The notes: generated from the letters alone by a model not told the origin. Shown: positions 43,757-53,389, counted from the stretch's first letter. The stretch: DNA of 64,000 bases from Azospirillaceae bacterium (GCA_031291675.1 JARLIO010000076.1:117196-181195), one strand, 5' to 3'. A program made the numbers and translations.

Positions 43757-44541
43757 ATACGCGCCAAAGTGAGATTGGCACTTTCCGGCGTCACCGTCGA
43801 GTCAACGCCGGCGAGCACCGCCGTGGCATAGCTGGACCGAGGCAGCCACCAGAGCAGTTCCAGGAACAGATCCGGACCTTTCCAGCGCTCCTTGCGTGCC
43901 GCGAACAACAGGCCGGGTGGCGACACTGCCGGCTTCGGCCGGCCGGGACGGAACTGACGCAGATAATCCAATCGCAACGGATTGAGATAGTGACCGCCAA
44001 TCCCTTCGGCAGCCGCTCGCGCTTCGATGAATGTGCGGCTGATGCCATAGCGCACGTCGGCGGCCCGATAGGCTACGCTTTCGGCTTTGGCTGCGTTGTT
44101 CGCCCATTGCTCGATTTCGGCCGGCGCCGGGTCTGGCCAATTCAGTCGCGTTGTTGTCGAAAGCAGGCCATGCATCGACAGCACCAACCGATCATAGCGG
44201 ACGCCGAACAGATCCAGTGCCACAGGCAGGTACATTCCCATGTGGCTGTGGTCAGGCAGGTCGACGACGTCGAAATATTGGCCTTCAACCGCCGAGGCAA
44301 TCTCCAGGAAGTTCATGAATTCGCGAACCACCAGTTGTGGCGTCGCCCCTGGCTCGGCCATTTGCATAACACAGCGGCGCCGCGGCTGGATGGGATGGAG
44401 GTTGGCCGCGATATCAACCATCGGCTCCGTCTGAACAAAATAGAAATCAATCGCTGGATTGGATGTCGCCAGCGATCGATAAAATGTCTCGGCACCGCCG
44501 ACGCCGGTCATGAAGTTCTTGACCGCAAGTAACACTTTCAT
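43696..44541 (-). CDS. Glycosyltransferase, GT4-like, truncated by frameshift
   Basis: A 281-residue product beginning MKVLLAVKNFMTGVGGAETF, the acceptor-side Rossmann fold of GT-B enzymes with its GGAE loop. It continues YFDVVDLPDHSHMGMYL, RYGISRTFIEARAAA and the start of the donor domain (GLLFAARKERWKGPDLFLEL, YATAVLAGVDS). It then runs into MMVRPESLRSHARRRIRRIS and stops, missing the EX7E-type donor site. The missing part is partly present in another frame at 43215-43756, and about 40-60 residues seem lost at the junction. Probably a pseudogene of surface-glycan synthesis, unless the base calls are wrong. Confidence 0.7.
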   Translation of the reverse strand: MKVLLAVKNFMTGVGGAETFYRSLATSNPAIDFYFVQTEPMVDIAANLHPIQPRRRCVMQMAEPGATPQLVVREFMNFLEIASAVEGQYFDVVDLPDHSHMGMYLPVALDLFGVRYDRLVLSMHGLLSTTTRLNWPDPAPAEIEQWANNAAKAESVAYRAADVRYGISRTFIEARAAAEGIGGHYLNPLRLDYLRQFRPGRPKPAVSPPGLLFAARKERWKGPDLFLELLWWLPRSSYATAVLAGVDSTVTPESANLTLARMMVRPESLRSHARRRIRRIS

Positions 44542-44871
44542 CCCGTCACCCCCGCTTGGCGTGACTGTTGGAACGATTCAAAAGCAATCTGCCTCTCCCG
44601 TATTGCCATGAGATCGGAATTGTGCCGGCATCGGGATGCTGTTCATTGCATTCCGCTTGCATGCCATCGCCGACGCAATTTTCGATCTCGCCGGCCATCC
44701 CGACCGGAGATTAACTGAATCTTATGTCGTTTTGCGGTTAACTATGACGACCGGCCGCGATGCCCCGACCGACGGCGCCCGTCGCTGCCAATCGCGGTCC
44801 TGCAAGGTTGTGCGCCGCGAGAAACCGAGTACAATGCCCACAACGTCGCAACGTCAAGAGGGATTGCCCCG
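44542..44871. other. Intergenic region, divergent promoters
   Basis: 330 bp between the broken glycosyltransferase and the transglycosylase-like gene. TTAACTGAATCTTATG and GGTTAACTATGACGACC sit around 44713-44755, with GTTAA/TTAAC arms. No gene seen. Confidence 0.4.
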
Positions 44872-45696
44872 ATGACGGTGGAGAACATACCAGTCCCACC
44901 GCTGCCTGGTTCGAAGCCAACGATGCCGATGCCGACCGCGCCGCTGCCGGGTGTCAAGCCCGACGAGGCTGATCTGGTGGCGAATGGCAGCCCGGATGTT
45001 GTCATGGCGGCCGCAGTCGCGGATGCCGCCAGTCTTGTGGCCGGGCCATCGGGCTTGGGGTTTGCGACCATCCTGGCGCAGGCCACGCAAGAGAGCGGAC
45101 TCAAGGCCCGGACGCACAACAAGTCGAGTTCCGCCGCCGGTCCCTTCCAGTTTCTCGATCGCACTTGGCTTGACCTGGTCCGGCGCTTTGGCGCGGCATA
45201 CGGGCTGGGCGATCTCGCCAGCAGCATCGTCGTGCATCACGGCGTGCCGACCGTCGCCGATCCGGCGATCCGCAAGCGGATTCTCGATTTGCGGGAAGAT
45301 GCGCAGATCGCCGGCGGCATGGCGGCGCGGCATCTGTCCGAGGGGCGGACGCATCTGTCCAAGCGGCTGGGGCGTCCGGCGTCGGAGATCGAAAGCCGCA
45401 TCGCCTATGTCATGGGCGTCGCCGGTGCCGCGCGCCTGATCCGCTCGGCGGAAAAAACGCCCGATGCGGTGGGCGCCGCCTTGCTGCCGGAGGCGGCGCA
45501 TGCCAACAAGTCGCTGTTCTATACCAAAGACGGCAGTGCGCTGACGGCGCATCAGATTGTCGCCCGCCTGACCCATGAAATGCACGCCGATCAGGTCAAG
45601 CTGGCCTCCCTGGTCCCGGCCGAGCCCAAGCGCACCCTGTTTGATGGTGGTGGTCCGACGATGGCGTCGCCGTTGTTGGCCCAGGAGTTGGGCTGA
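44872..45696 (+). CDS. Lytic transglycosylase-like protein (SLT/lysozyme-type fold)
   Basis: A 274-residue protein; AGAGGGA precedes ATG 44872. After a proline-rich N-terminus (PVPPLPGSKPTMPMPTAPLP) the catalytic-looking part reads GFATILAQATQESGLKARTHN with a probable catalytic Glu, then SSSAAGPFQFLDRTWLDLV, the G-P-F-Q-F signature of bacterial transglycosylases. No signal peptide is present, so export would need another route or the enzyme acts in a secretion or phage-like particle. It lies 30 bp upstream of a membrane-protein gene and probably forms a two-gene unit with it. Confidence 0.75.
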   Translation: MTVENIPVPPLPGSKPTMPMPTAPLPGVKPDEADLVANGSPDVVMAAAVADAASLVAGPSGLGFATILAQATQESGLKARTHNKSSSAAGPFQFLDRTWLDLVRRFGAAYGLGDLASSIVVHHGVPTVADPAIRKRILDLREDAQIAGGMAARHLSEGRTHLSKRLGRPASEIESRIAYVMGVAGAARLIRSAEKTPDAVGAALLPEAAHANKSLFYTKDGSALTAHQIVARLTHEMHADQVKLASLVPAEPKRTLFDGGGPTMASPLLAQELG

Positions 45697-45729
45697 GGTT
45701 TCAACGATCGACGTCAACAGGGATGGGTG

Positions 45730-46629
45730 ATGAGGCGCTGGCTTTCAGGATTGCTGCTGCTGGCGCTGATCGCAACCGCGACGACGGGGCTGATCGACCG
45801 CGCGGGTGATGCGCTGGGCTATCCGTCGCTGTTTGCCGTGGCCAAAAGCCACAACCAGCAGGTTCTCCACCGGGCGGTGACCTTGTTCGGCACCGCCCGA
45901 ATTATCAATTCGACGCTGTCGGTCGTGTCGAGCGCCCGGATCGAAGGATCGGTTCCGTTGATCGGCGGTGCCGGGGCGTCGATTGGCCCCGGTCGGCTCG
46001 TCGATCCGCTCGATGCCCTGATCGAACAATTCGGAACCCTGATGCTGGCCGCCGCGGCCGCGGCGGCGGCGACCGCAATCCTGCTTGAGATCGGCGCCGG
46101 CTGGGGCCTTGCCGTGCTGGTCCCGGGCGGGTTGGTCCTGGTCCTGGCCGGCGTGCTGTTGCGCAACAACGCGGCGGCCGGGGGAGTGGCCAGCGGTCTC
46201 GAACGCGCCGGGCGGGGGGTTACCCTGATCGGGCTGCTCTTGAAGCTGGGCCTGCCGCTGGCGATCATCGTGACGGGGATCATCGGGACCCGCTTCCTGG
46301 ACCCGGCCTACAGCCCGGCCGAAATCGCCTTGACCCGCTTGGCGCAGCAGCCGGCACCGGCGGCTCCGGATCAGGCGGGTGCCTCGACGGGCCCCGGCGA
46401 TACCGCAAACCAGACCGGGGGTGTTCTGGCCTGGATCGGGCGTCAGGTCGGTGGCGGGATCGACCCGGCGGTTGTGGCCCAGCCCTCGAACGTGCTGGAA
46501 CGGCTGGGGACCCTGTTTGAAAACGTCGTGGACCTGGTCGCGGTGTTCGCGCTTCAAACCGTGATTCTGCCGCTCGGGCTGATATTCGGGCTGTGGCGGC
46601 TGTTGCGGGTGATGGTCGCCGGACGGTGA
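45730..46629 (+). CDS. Polytopic membrane protein of unknown function
   Basis: 299 residues from ATG 45730 (one codon longer from GTG 45727). A signal-like N-terminal helix (RWLSGLLLLALIATATTGLI), then helices at about 100-117 (LMLAAAAAAAATAILLEI), 122-145 (GLAVLVPGGLVLVLAGVLL), 168-188 (LLLKLGLPLAIIVTGIIG) and at the C-terminus (VFALQTVILPLGLIFGLWRL). No family recognised. It follows the transglycosylase-like gene closely and converges on gmk. Confidence 0.7.
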   Translation: MRRWLSGLLLLALIATATTGLIDRAGDALGYPSLFAVAKSHNQQVLHRAVTLFGTARIINSTLSVVSSARIEGSVPLIGGAGASIGPGRLVDPLDALIEQFGTLMLAAAAAAAATAILLEIGAGWGLAVLVPGGLVLVLAGVLLRNNAAAGGVASGLERAGRGVTLIGLLLKLGLPLAIIVTGIIGTRFLDPAYSPAEIALTRLAQQPAPAAPDQAGASTGPGDTANQTGGVLAWIGRQVGGGIDPAVVAQPSNVLERLGTLFENVVDLVAVFALQTVILPLGLIFGLWRLLRVMVAGR

Positions 46630-46639
46630 CGGGCCCCCG

Positions 46640-47308
46640 TCAGGCGCCGTGGAGCAGACCCTTGACGAATTCCGACAAGCCGATCTGACGCCGCCGTTTC
46701 AGGCGTTCCGCGGCCATGACGGCCTGAACATGGCGAACGCTGGTTTCGACATCGACGTTGACGATGACATAGTCATATTCCGCCCAATGGCTGACTTCAT
46801 CGGCGGCCTTGGCCATCCGCTGGGCGATCACCTCGGCGCTGTCCTGAGCCCGGGTGCGCAGGCGTCGTTCCAGCTCGTTTCCCGACGGTGGCAGAATAAA
46901 GACCGAGACCAGGTCTTCGCGCGCGATTTCGGCGATCTGCTGCGTCCCCTGCCAGTCGAGGTCGAACAGGACATCGCGGCCCTGGCGCAGCGCTTCCTCG
47001 ACCGGGGCCCGCGGCGTGCCATAGAAATTGCTGAAAACCGCCGCGTATTCCAGCAACTGACGATCCGCCACCATCGCGTCGAACCGCGTCTTGTCGATGA
47101 AGTGGTAGTCGACACCGTCCGTCTCGCCGGGGCGCTGGGGCCGCGTGGTGACCGAGACCGACATCCGCAGATTGCTGTCTGTCGCGAGCAGCTGGCGGGA
47201 AATCGTCGTTTTTCCAGCCCCCGACGGTGAGGACATCACCAGCATCAGGCCGCGGCGATGAATCCGCGGCCCTGGGCTGTTGGTCTGGTTCTGTAGCGGC
47301 TGGCTCAT
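46640..47308 (-). CDS. gmk: Guanylate kinase
   Basis: Phosphorylates GMP to GDP. The P-loop SSPSGAGKTTISRQL, the GMP-binding SVTTRPQRPGE and VDYHF, and the lid FILPPSGNELERRLRTRAQDS are present. From ATG 47308 it is 222 residues, normal. The start overlaps the yicC stop by four bases (ATGA), a coupling often seen for this pair. Confidence 0.97.
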   Translation of the reverse strand: MSQPLQNQTNSPGPRIHRRGLMLVMSSPSGAGKTTISRQLLATDSNLRMSVSVTTRPQRPGETDGVDYHFIDKTRFDAMVADRQLLEYAAVFSNFYGTPRAPVEEALRQGRDVLFDLDWQGTQQIAEIAREDLVSVFILPPSGNELERRLRTRAQDSAEVIAQRMAKAADEVSHWAEYDYVIVNVDVETSVRHVQAVMAAERLKRRRQIGLSEFVKGLLHGA

Positions 47309-48210
47309 TCGATATTCTGTACCTGTTCGCGCAATTGCTCGATCGCCGCCTTCAATGACAGGCCGATCCGGGTCAATTCGACGTCCGATGACTTGGAGCA
47401 CAAGGTATTGGCTTCGCGATTGAATTCCTGACACAGAAAGTCCAGGCGGCGTCCGATCGCGCCGCCTTCGGCCAGCATGTCGGCGGCCGCCTCGACATGG
47501 GCGGTCAGACGGTCCAGTTCCTCACGGACATCGCCGCGACTGATCAGCAGTGCCGCCTCCTGGGCCAGGCGCTCCTCGGGCAAGGTCGGTTGGGCGTCCA
47601 ACAGGGCCGCGATCTGGGCCCGCAACCGGGCTTTCAGGAATTCGGGCTGCGCCGCCGCGCTGGTCCGGGCCGCGGCGACCAGCGCTGTGATGTCGCCGAG
47701 ATGACGGGTCAGGATGTCGCCAAGGCGGGCGCCTTCGGCGAAACGGGCCATCGACAGCTTATCGAGGGCGACGACCAGGCTCTGGGCCAGGGCCTCGTCA
47801 AGACGCTGACGGGCGGTCTCGTCGTCGGCCTCTTCGACCAGTTCGACGACACCGCGGACCTGCAACAGGCCATCGATTCGCGGGGCCGCGGCCCCCGTTT
47901 CCTCCAGTTCCTGAGCCAGGGTGAGCAACTGGTCCAGCAGTTCGCGGTTGATCCGCAACTGGCCGGTCGACGCGGCCCGATTGACGGTCAGCGTCACGTT
48001 GACGCTGCCGCGACGCAACCTTTGCGCGATTTCACCACGCGCGATCGCATCGAGGCTGTCGAACCCCGCGGGAACCCGGCAGCGGATGTCGAGATTGCGG
48101 CCATTGACGCTTTTGACCTCAAGGGTCCAACCCGTGCCATCGATCTGGCCATCGGCACGGGCGAAGCCGGTCATGCTGGCGATCTGGCGACTTGACGCGG
48201 CACTAGACAA
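47305..48210 (-). CDS. yicC: YicC-family protein
   Basis: A 301-residue member of the YicC/YloC family, proposed stress-related endoribonucleases. N-terminal ASMTGFARADG and TLEVKSVNGRNLDIRCRVP are the family signature; the C-terminal part has GRRLDFLCQEFNREANTLCSKS and AIEQLREQVQNIE. It is upstream of and translationally coupled to gmk. The N-terminal Met could also be residue 13, but the family motif begins right there. Confidence 0.95.
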   Translation of the reverse strand: MSSAASSRQIASMTGFARADGQIDGTGWTLEVKSVNGRNLDIRCRVPAGFDSLDAIARGEIAQRLRRGSVNVTLTVNRAASTGQLRINRELLDQLLTLAQELEETGAAAPRIDGLLQVRGVVELVEEADDETARQRLDEALAQSLVVALDKLSMARFAEGARLGDILTRHLGDITALVAAARTSAAAQPEFLKARLRAQIAALLDAQPTLPEERLAQEAALLISRGDVREELDRLTAHVEAAADMLAEGGAIGRRLDFLCQEFNREANTLCSKSSDVELTRIGLSLKAAIEQLREQVQNIE

Positions 48211-48359
48211 TCTGACCTCGTTGCTCGATGGAAGACGCTTGCAGTGCCGAACTTATAGACCGGGGACCAAGATGTTCACAAGGACTGGGGGCGATTTCAC
48301 ACTGACATGGCGATCAAAGCCATTGACAGGGGGCGGCGCTCACGGCCGGGATCGTCGCC

Positions 48360-49151
48360 ATGCGTGATCCGCGCATGATCGTGATCACCGGGGCATCGAG
48401 CGGTCTCGGGGAGGCGCTGGCATTGGGCTATGCCGAACCAGGACGAACGCTGGCCTTGACCGGGCGTGATCCCCCGCGTCTGTCCGGGGTCGCGGCGCGC
48501 TGCCGGGCGGCCGGGGCCCGCGTGATTTCCGGGGTTGTCGACGTTACCGATCGTGCGGCCATCGCCGGGTGGCTGAGCGACATCGACCGGGATCAGGCTG
48601 TTGATCTGGTCATCGCCAATGCCGGGATCTCGCTCGGCGCGGGCGACGGGCTGGAGACCGAGGCCACGACGCGGGCCGTGTTTGCCACCAATGTCGACGG
48701 TGTTCTCAATACGATCCAGCCGCTGATCCCGGCGATGATCGCGCGCCGGCGGGGTCAGATTGCGCTGATGGCGTCGTTGGCCGGGTTTCGCGGGATGCCG
48801 ACCGCGGTCAGCTATTGCGCCAGCAAGGCCGCGGTGCGGGTTTATGGCGAAGGGTTGCGCTTGCAGTTGGCGCCGCACGGGATCGGCGTGTCGGTCATTT
48901 GCCCCGGTTTCGTTCGCACCGCGATGACGGCCGGTAACGGATTTCCCATGCCCTTCCTGATGGATGCCCCGCGCGCCGGCGCCATCATCCGCCGGGGCCT
49001 GGCGCGCAATCGCGGCCGGATCAGCTTTCCCGGACCGATGGCGTTCGCGGTCTGGCTGCTGGCGTCGCTGCCACCCGCCTGGACCGACGCGGCGTTGCGC
49101 CAGGCGCCCGTGAAACCGGCGTCGGCGGCCGCCTCTGGCGACCGGTCTTAG
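48360..49151 (+). CDS. Short-chain dehydrogenase/reductase
   Basis: A 263-residue SDR: cofactor loop VITGASSGLGEALA, NAG motif VIANAGISLG, catalytic Ser in ALMASLAG and YxxxK in AVSYCASKAAVR. The C-terminal helix is hydrophobic (FAVWLLASLPPAW), suggesting membrane association as in several lipid-acting SDRs. Substrate is unknown. Confidence 0.93.
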   Translation: MRDPRMIVITGASSGLGEALALGYAEPGRTLALTGRDPPRLSGVAARCRAAGARVISGVVDVTDRAAIAGWLSDIDRDQAVDLVIANAGISLGAGDGLETEATTRAVFATNVDGVLNTIQPLIPAMIARRRGQIALMASLAGFRGMPTAVSYCASKAAVRVYGEGLRLQLAPHGIGVSVICPGFVRTAMTAGNGFPMPFLMDAPRAGAIIRRGLARNRGRISFPGPMAFAVWLLASLPPAWTDAALRQAPVKPASAAASGDRS

Positions 49152-49497
49152 TCCGGCAAGGGCTGGAAGCTTGCCTGGCGTCTGAACGCAATGGTCATTT
49201 CCTATGATCGTTGGTATCAGGCGATGCGTCCGTGGCGTTCTTTGCATTGTTGCGTCGAAACCGTTTGCGCAAACGCTTCGATTGCCTATAATCGGCAAAC
49301 AACAAGCGTCATCCTGATGGCACGCGGGTCAACCCCGGCCAAACTGGCGCGTCGGGGGTAAGGAATACGTCGAATGGCGTTGTCTGGTTCCAGTTTGACC
49401 GTTCGGCGGTGCGTCGTCACGCGGATCGCCGCCAGAACGCTGTGCCGTCAACGGCGCGGCGGTCACCCGGCCTTCGGCGCCGGGGTGGGGGCCTGAG
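49152..49497. other. Intergenic region upstream of the LacI-type regulator
   Basis: 346 bp without a gene. It contains the palindromic operator at 49262-49275; the remainder shows nothing recognisable. Confidence 0.5.
49262..49275. promoter_or_regulatory. LacI-family operator palindrome
   Basis: The perfect 14-bp palindrome CGTTTGCGCAAACG, with central CG step and AAAC/GTTT arms, is the typical shape of LacI/GalR-family operators. It lies 222 bases upstream of the LacI-type regulator start and is the probable control point for the sugar-transport genes. Confidence 0.6.
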
Positions 49498-50496
49498 ATG
49501 GCGACGATCATCGATGTCGCACGACGCGCCGGGGTCTCGGTTTCGACGGTATCGCACGTCGTCAATGCCACACGGCCGGTCAGTCCCGAAACCACGCGTC
49601 TGGTTGAGGAAGCGATCGCCGCGGTCGGCTATACCCCGAACTCGATTGCCCGGTCCCTGGCCCGTTCGGCCACCAACAGCGTCGGCATCGCCCTGTCGGC
49701 GATTTCCAATCCGTATTTCAGCGACATCATCTGTGCGATCGAGCGCGAATGCGATCGCCTCGGGCTGATGGTGTTTCTGTGTGATACCCAGGACAACGCC
49801 GAGCACGAATTCCAGGTCGTGCAGGCCCTGCACCAGCGTCGTGTCGATGGCATCCTGCTGGCACCGTCCTCGGTATCGAACCAGCGCTCGTTGCAATATC
49901 TCATCGACAACCGGGTTCCGTGTGTTCTGGTCGATCGGGCGATCTCTTCGGCTTTCGATCAGGTTTCGGTTGAAAATGCCCAGGCGATGGCGGTCATCGT
50001 GGCTCATCTCGTCGAACATGGCCACCGGCGCATCGGCTTCGTCGGTGGCCAGCCGGGCTTCGCAACGTCGTTGGAACGCATTGAAGGGTTCTGTCAGGCG
50101 ATGCAGGCGCATGGCCTGGACACCGCGGAGGCTCTGCTCGCGGTCGGCAACGCCGATGTCGACGCGGCGACCGCGGCCGCGCTTCGGCTGCTGGCGCTGC
50201 CGGAGCGGCCGACCGCGATCGCCACGGGGAACAATCTCGCGACGATCGGCACGATGCGGGCGCTGCGGCAGGTGGGTCTGCGCGTTCCCGACGATGTCGC
50301 GCTGGTCGGCTTCGACGATTTCGAGTGGGCCGACTATTTCGAGCCGCGGCTGACGACGATGGCCCAGCCCTGTCAGGACATCGGCCGGAGTGCCGCGTCG
50401 CTGCTGATGGACCGCATCGGGAACTATGACGGTGAGCGCCGCACCGTCCGGCTTGAGGCGGCCCTGATCGTTCGTAATTCCTGCGGTTGCCGGTAA
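49498..50496 (+). CDS. LacI-family transcriptional regulator
   Basis: A 332-residue repressor. The helix-turn-helix and hinge are canonical: [37 protein letters not shown] and [12 protein letters not shown]. The periplasmic-binding-like effector domain runs from 60 to the end ([59 protein letters not shown]). It is upstream of the sugar ABC operon on the same strand and probably controls it and itself through the palindrome at 49262. Confidence 0.94.
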   Translation: MATIIDVARRAGVSVSTVSHVVNATRPVSPETTRLVEEAIAAVGYTPNSIARSLARSATNSVGIALSAISNPYFSDIICAIERECDRLGLMVFLCDTQDNAEHEFQVVQALHQRRVDGILLAPSSVSNQRSLQYLIDNRVPCVLVDRAISSAFDQVSVENAQAMAVIVAHLVEHGHRRIGFVGGQPGFATSLERIEGFCQAMQAHGLDTAEALLAVGNADVDAATAAALRLLALPERPTAIATGNNLATIGTMRALRQVGLRVPDDVALVGFDDFEWADYFEPRLTTMAQPCQDIGRSAASLLMDRIGNYDGERRTVRLEAALIVRNSCGCR

Positions 50497-50594
50497 TCGC
50501 GGCGGCAGACCTGAACTTAAGAGTCAAAGACCACGCACGGCCGACTGCCTTAGGATCCGTGTCAGACCAAAGAAGAAAAACCGGGGAGAAATCG

Positions 50595-52136
50595 ATGAGC
50601 CCAACGGCAATGCCCGAAACGATCCCGCCGCTTCTGGAAATGCGCGGCATATCGAAGACCTTTCCCGGGACCAAGGCCTTGCGGGACGTCCAGCTCAAGG
50701 CGTGGGGCCACGAGATCCTGGCATTGATGGGCGAGAACGGCGCCGGCAAAAGCACTTTGATGAAGGTTCTTTCGGGCGCCTATCAGGCCGATCCCGGCGG
50801 CGACATTCTGGTTGATGGCCACGCCATTCACATCACCAATCCGCTGGTCGCGCGCGAGCACGGCATTGCGATCATCTATCAGGAACTCAGCCTGGCCCCC
50901 AATCTGAGCGTCGCCGAGAACATCTATCTGGGTCGCGAAATCGCCCATAGCGGCGTGATCGCCCGCGTGGAGATGGCGGAGAGCTGCCGCGCGGTTCTTG
51001 AACGGCTGGGCGCCGATTTCGGTCCCAACACGATCGTCAAGACCCTGTCGATCGCCGAGCGTCAACTGGTCGAAATCGCCCGGGCGGTCCATGCCAAGTC
51101 GCGGATTCTGGTGATGGATGAGCCGACAACCGCGCTTTCGGCCCGTGAGACCGACCGTCTGTTCACCCTGATCAAGCAGTTGCGCGACGAAGGGCTGGCG
51201 ATCATCTATATCAGCCACCGCATGGGCGAGGTCTACGAGCTGTCGGACCGCGTCACGGTCCTGCGCGACGGCAGCTATGTCGGAACCCTGGAAAAAGGTG
51301 AAATCGCCGCCGAGCGCCTGGTGCGGATGATGGTCGGACGCGATATCAGCAGCTTCTACAAGCATGATCATGCCGATCGTGGGGTGGCGGGGCCGGTGGT
51401 GCTCGCGGTGCGCGACATCAGCGATGGCGGCCGGCGGGTGCACCCAACCAGCCTGGAGCTTCATGAGGGTGAGGTGCTGGGGATCGCCGGCCTGGTTGGT
51501 TCCGGGCGCACGGAACTGGCCCGTCTGATTTACGGGGCGGACCGGCGCCAGGGCGGCACGGTCACGCTGGGTGGCCGGCTCCTCGATATCCGCTCGCCCC
51601 GCGACGCGCTGGACGCCGGGATTGCCTATCTCACCGAGGATCGCAAGGCCCAGGGCCTGTTTCTGGCGATGTCGTGCCATGACAACATCAATTTCGGTGT
51701 CATCGGTCGCGACGCCCATAGCGGCGGCGTGCTGAATCTCGGTCGGGCGTTGCAGCGAACGCTGGCGGCCTTGTCCGCCTTGTCGATCCGGGGCGCGACG
51801 CCGACGCTGGATGTCGGCCACCTGTCGGGCGGCAATCAGCAGAAGGTGCTGCTGTCGCGCTGGCTGGAGGTCGGACCGCGGGTGATGATTCTCGACGAGC
51901 CGACGCGCGGCATCGATATCGGCGCCAAGCAGGAAATCTACCGCTTGATTGATCGCCTCGCGGCCAGCGGCGTCGGCGTGCTGGTGATTTCCAGTGAAAT
52001 GCCCGAGATCATCGGGATCTGCGACCGGATTCTGGTGATGCGCGAAGGTCGGATCGAGGGGGAACTGGGCGGTCCCGACCATAAAGCGATCACCCAGGAG
52101 AACATCATGGCTTACGCCAGCGGAGTCGAGCTCTAG
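50595..52136 (+). CDS. Sugar ABC transporter ATP-binding protein (RbsA/XylG-like)
   Basis: A 513-residue tandem ATPase. The ATG at 50595 is preceded by GGGGAG. First domain: Walker [15 protein letters not shown], a signature replaced by [15 protein letters not shown], Walker [13 protein letters not shown]. Second domain: degenerate Walker [12 protein letters not shown], signature [15 protein letters not shown], Walker [13 protein letters not shown]. The asymmetry (an intact Walker A only in the first half) is standard for this family. Pairs with the permease and binding protein downstream. Confidence 0.95.
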   Translation: MSPTAMPETIPPLLEMRGISKTFPGTKALRDVQLKAWGHEILALMGENGAGKSTLMKVLSGAYQADPGGDILVDGHAIHITNPLVAREHGIAIIYQELSLAPNLSVAENIYLGREIAHSGVIARVEMAESCRAVLERLGADFGPNTIVKTLSIAERQLVEIARAVHAKSRILVMDEPTTALSARETDRLFTLIKQLRDEGLAIIYISHRMGEVYELSDRVTVLRDGSYVGTLEKGEIAAERLVRMMVGRDISSFYKHDHADRGVAGPVVLAVRDISDGGRRVHPTSLELHEGEVLGIAGLVGSGRTELARLIYGADRRQGGTVTLGGRLLDIRSPRDALDAGIAYLTEDRKAQGLFLAMSCHDNINFGVIGRDAHSGGVLNLGRALQRTLAALSALSIRGATPTLDVGHLSGGNQQKVLLSRWLEVGPRVMILDEPTRGIDIGAKQEIYRLIDRLAASGVGVLVISSEMPEIIGICDRILVMREGRIEGELGGPDHKAITQENIMAYASGVEL

Positions 52137-52251
52137 CCGCCGCCGAATCGGTGCGGCTTCAAGCCCGCCGCACCCTTTCGCCGACTTGTGTAACGCCGAT
52201 AACAAAGCATTGCGACAGCAGTCGATAAATAAAATCGGAGGAGTATTGGCG

Positions 52252-53268
52252 ATGAGCGCGATAAAACCCCTGTCGGTCGGCCCCCATACGCCGCAGGGGA
52301 CGGCATCGAGCCGGGACAGCCGCAAACTTGCCATCGGCAGGATGATTCAGGTGGTCGGCATGCTGCCGATTCTGATCCTGATCTGCGTCGGCTTTCAACT
52401 GGCCACCGGCAAGTTCATCAGCCCCAACAATCTGGCGATCGTGCTGCAGCAGTCGGCGATCAACATCGTGCTGGGCGCCGGCATGACCTTCGTGATCCTG
52501 ACCGGGGGTATCGACCTGTCGGTTGGCGCGATCCTGGCGGTCTCGGCGGTGGCTGCGGTCAGTCTTTCGCTGGGAAGCCTGGGCGGTCTGGCTATTCCGG
52601 TGGCGATGCTGGTGGGATTGGCGTTCGGCGCCATCAACGGCGCCCTGGTCGCGTTCGTCAAGCTGCCGGCCTTCATCGTCACGCTGGGCGCGATGACCGC
52701 GGTGCGCGGGATCGCCCGCCTGCTCAGCAATGATACCACGGTGTTCAACCCGGTCCTGCCCTTCGCCTGGATCGGCAATCAGCGCTTTTTTGGTGTGCCT
52801 TATCTCGTGGTCATCGCGCTGGTCGTGGTCGCGATCAGCTGGTTCATTCTGCGCCGGACCGTGCTGGGCGTGCGTATTTATGCTGTCGGCGGCAACGAGG
52901 ATGCGGCGCGCCTGTCGGGGATCAAGGTCTGGGTCGTGCTGTTGTTCACCTACAGCATGGCCGGCTTGATGTCGGGCCTGGCCGGTGCCATGGCGGCGGC
53001 GCGCACCTTGTCAGCCAACGGGGCGCAGCTTGGCATGGGCTATGAGCTTGACGCGATCGCGGCGGTGATTCTCGGGGGCACCAGCTTCGTCGGCGGTATC
53101 GGCAGCATTTTCGGCACCCTGATCGGCGCCCTGATCATCGCCGTGCTCTCCAATGGCCTGATCTTGATGAATGTCTCGGAGATCTGGCAATTGATCGTCA
53201 AGGGCCTGGTGATCATCCTGGCCGTGTCGCTCGACAAATATCGCAATTCGCGCAGCGGTCGGACCTGA
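52252..53268 (+). CDS. Sugar ABC transporter permease (RbsC-like)
   Basis: A 338-residue permease with about ten helices. ATG 52252 has CGGAGGAG upstream. Family signature: LGAGMTFVILTGGIDLSVGA, KLPAFIVTLGAM, YAVGGNEDAARLSGI and ELDAIAAVILGGTSFVGGIG. Second transporter gene of the operon. A small gap with paired hairpins separates it from the binding-protein gene. Confidence 0.95.
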   Translation: MSAIKPLSVGPHTPQGTASSRDSRKLAIGRMIQVVGMLPILILICVGFQLATGKFISPNNLAIVLQQSAINIVLGAGMTFVILTGGIDLSVGAILAVSAVAAVSLSLGSLGGLAIPVAMLVGLAFGAINGALVAFVKLPAFIVTLGAMTAVRGIARLLSNDTTVFNPVLPFAWIGNQRFFGVPYLVVIALVVVAISWFILRRTVLGVRIYAVGGNEDAARLSGIKVWVVLLFTYSMAGLMSGLAGAMAAARTLSANGAQLGMGYELDAIAAVILGGTSFVGGIGSIFGTLIGALIIAVLSNGLILMNVSEIWQLIVKGLVIILAVSLDKYRNSRSGRT

Positions 53269-53306
53269 CCGCGGCCAAACCGGCTCTGATCCGACACCGG
53301 ATCGAG

Positions 53307-53339
53307 GAAGCCATCCCATGGCTTCAGGGAAAGTTCCCT
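53307..53339 (+). promoter_or_regulatory. Paired intercistronic hairpins in the sugar operon
   Basis: GAAGCCAT/ATGGCTTC (53307-53314 and 53318-53325, loop CCC) is immediately followed by AGGGAA/TTCCCT (53326-53331 and 53334-53339). Hairpins between transporter genes and a binding-protein gene often protect or uncouple the downstream message, which needs higher abundance. Confidence 0.5.
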
Positions 53340-53389
53340 CAATCAATGTGACGTTTGCTCCGTAACAAGAAAATAGGCGAGGAACCGCA

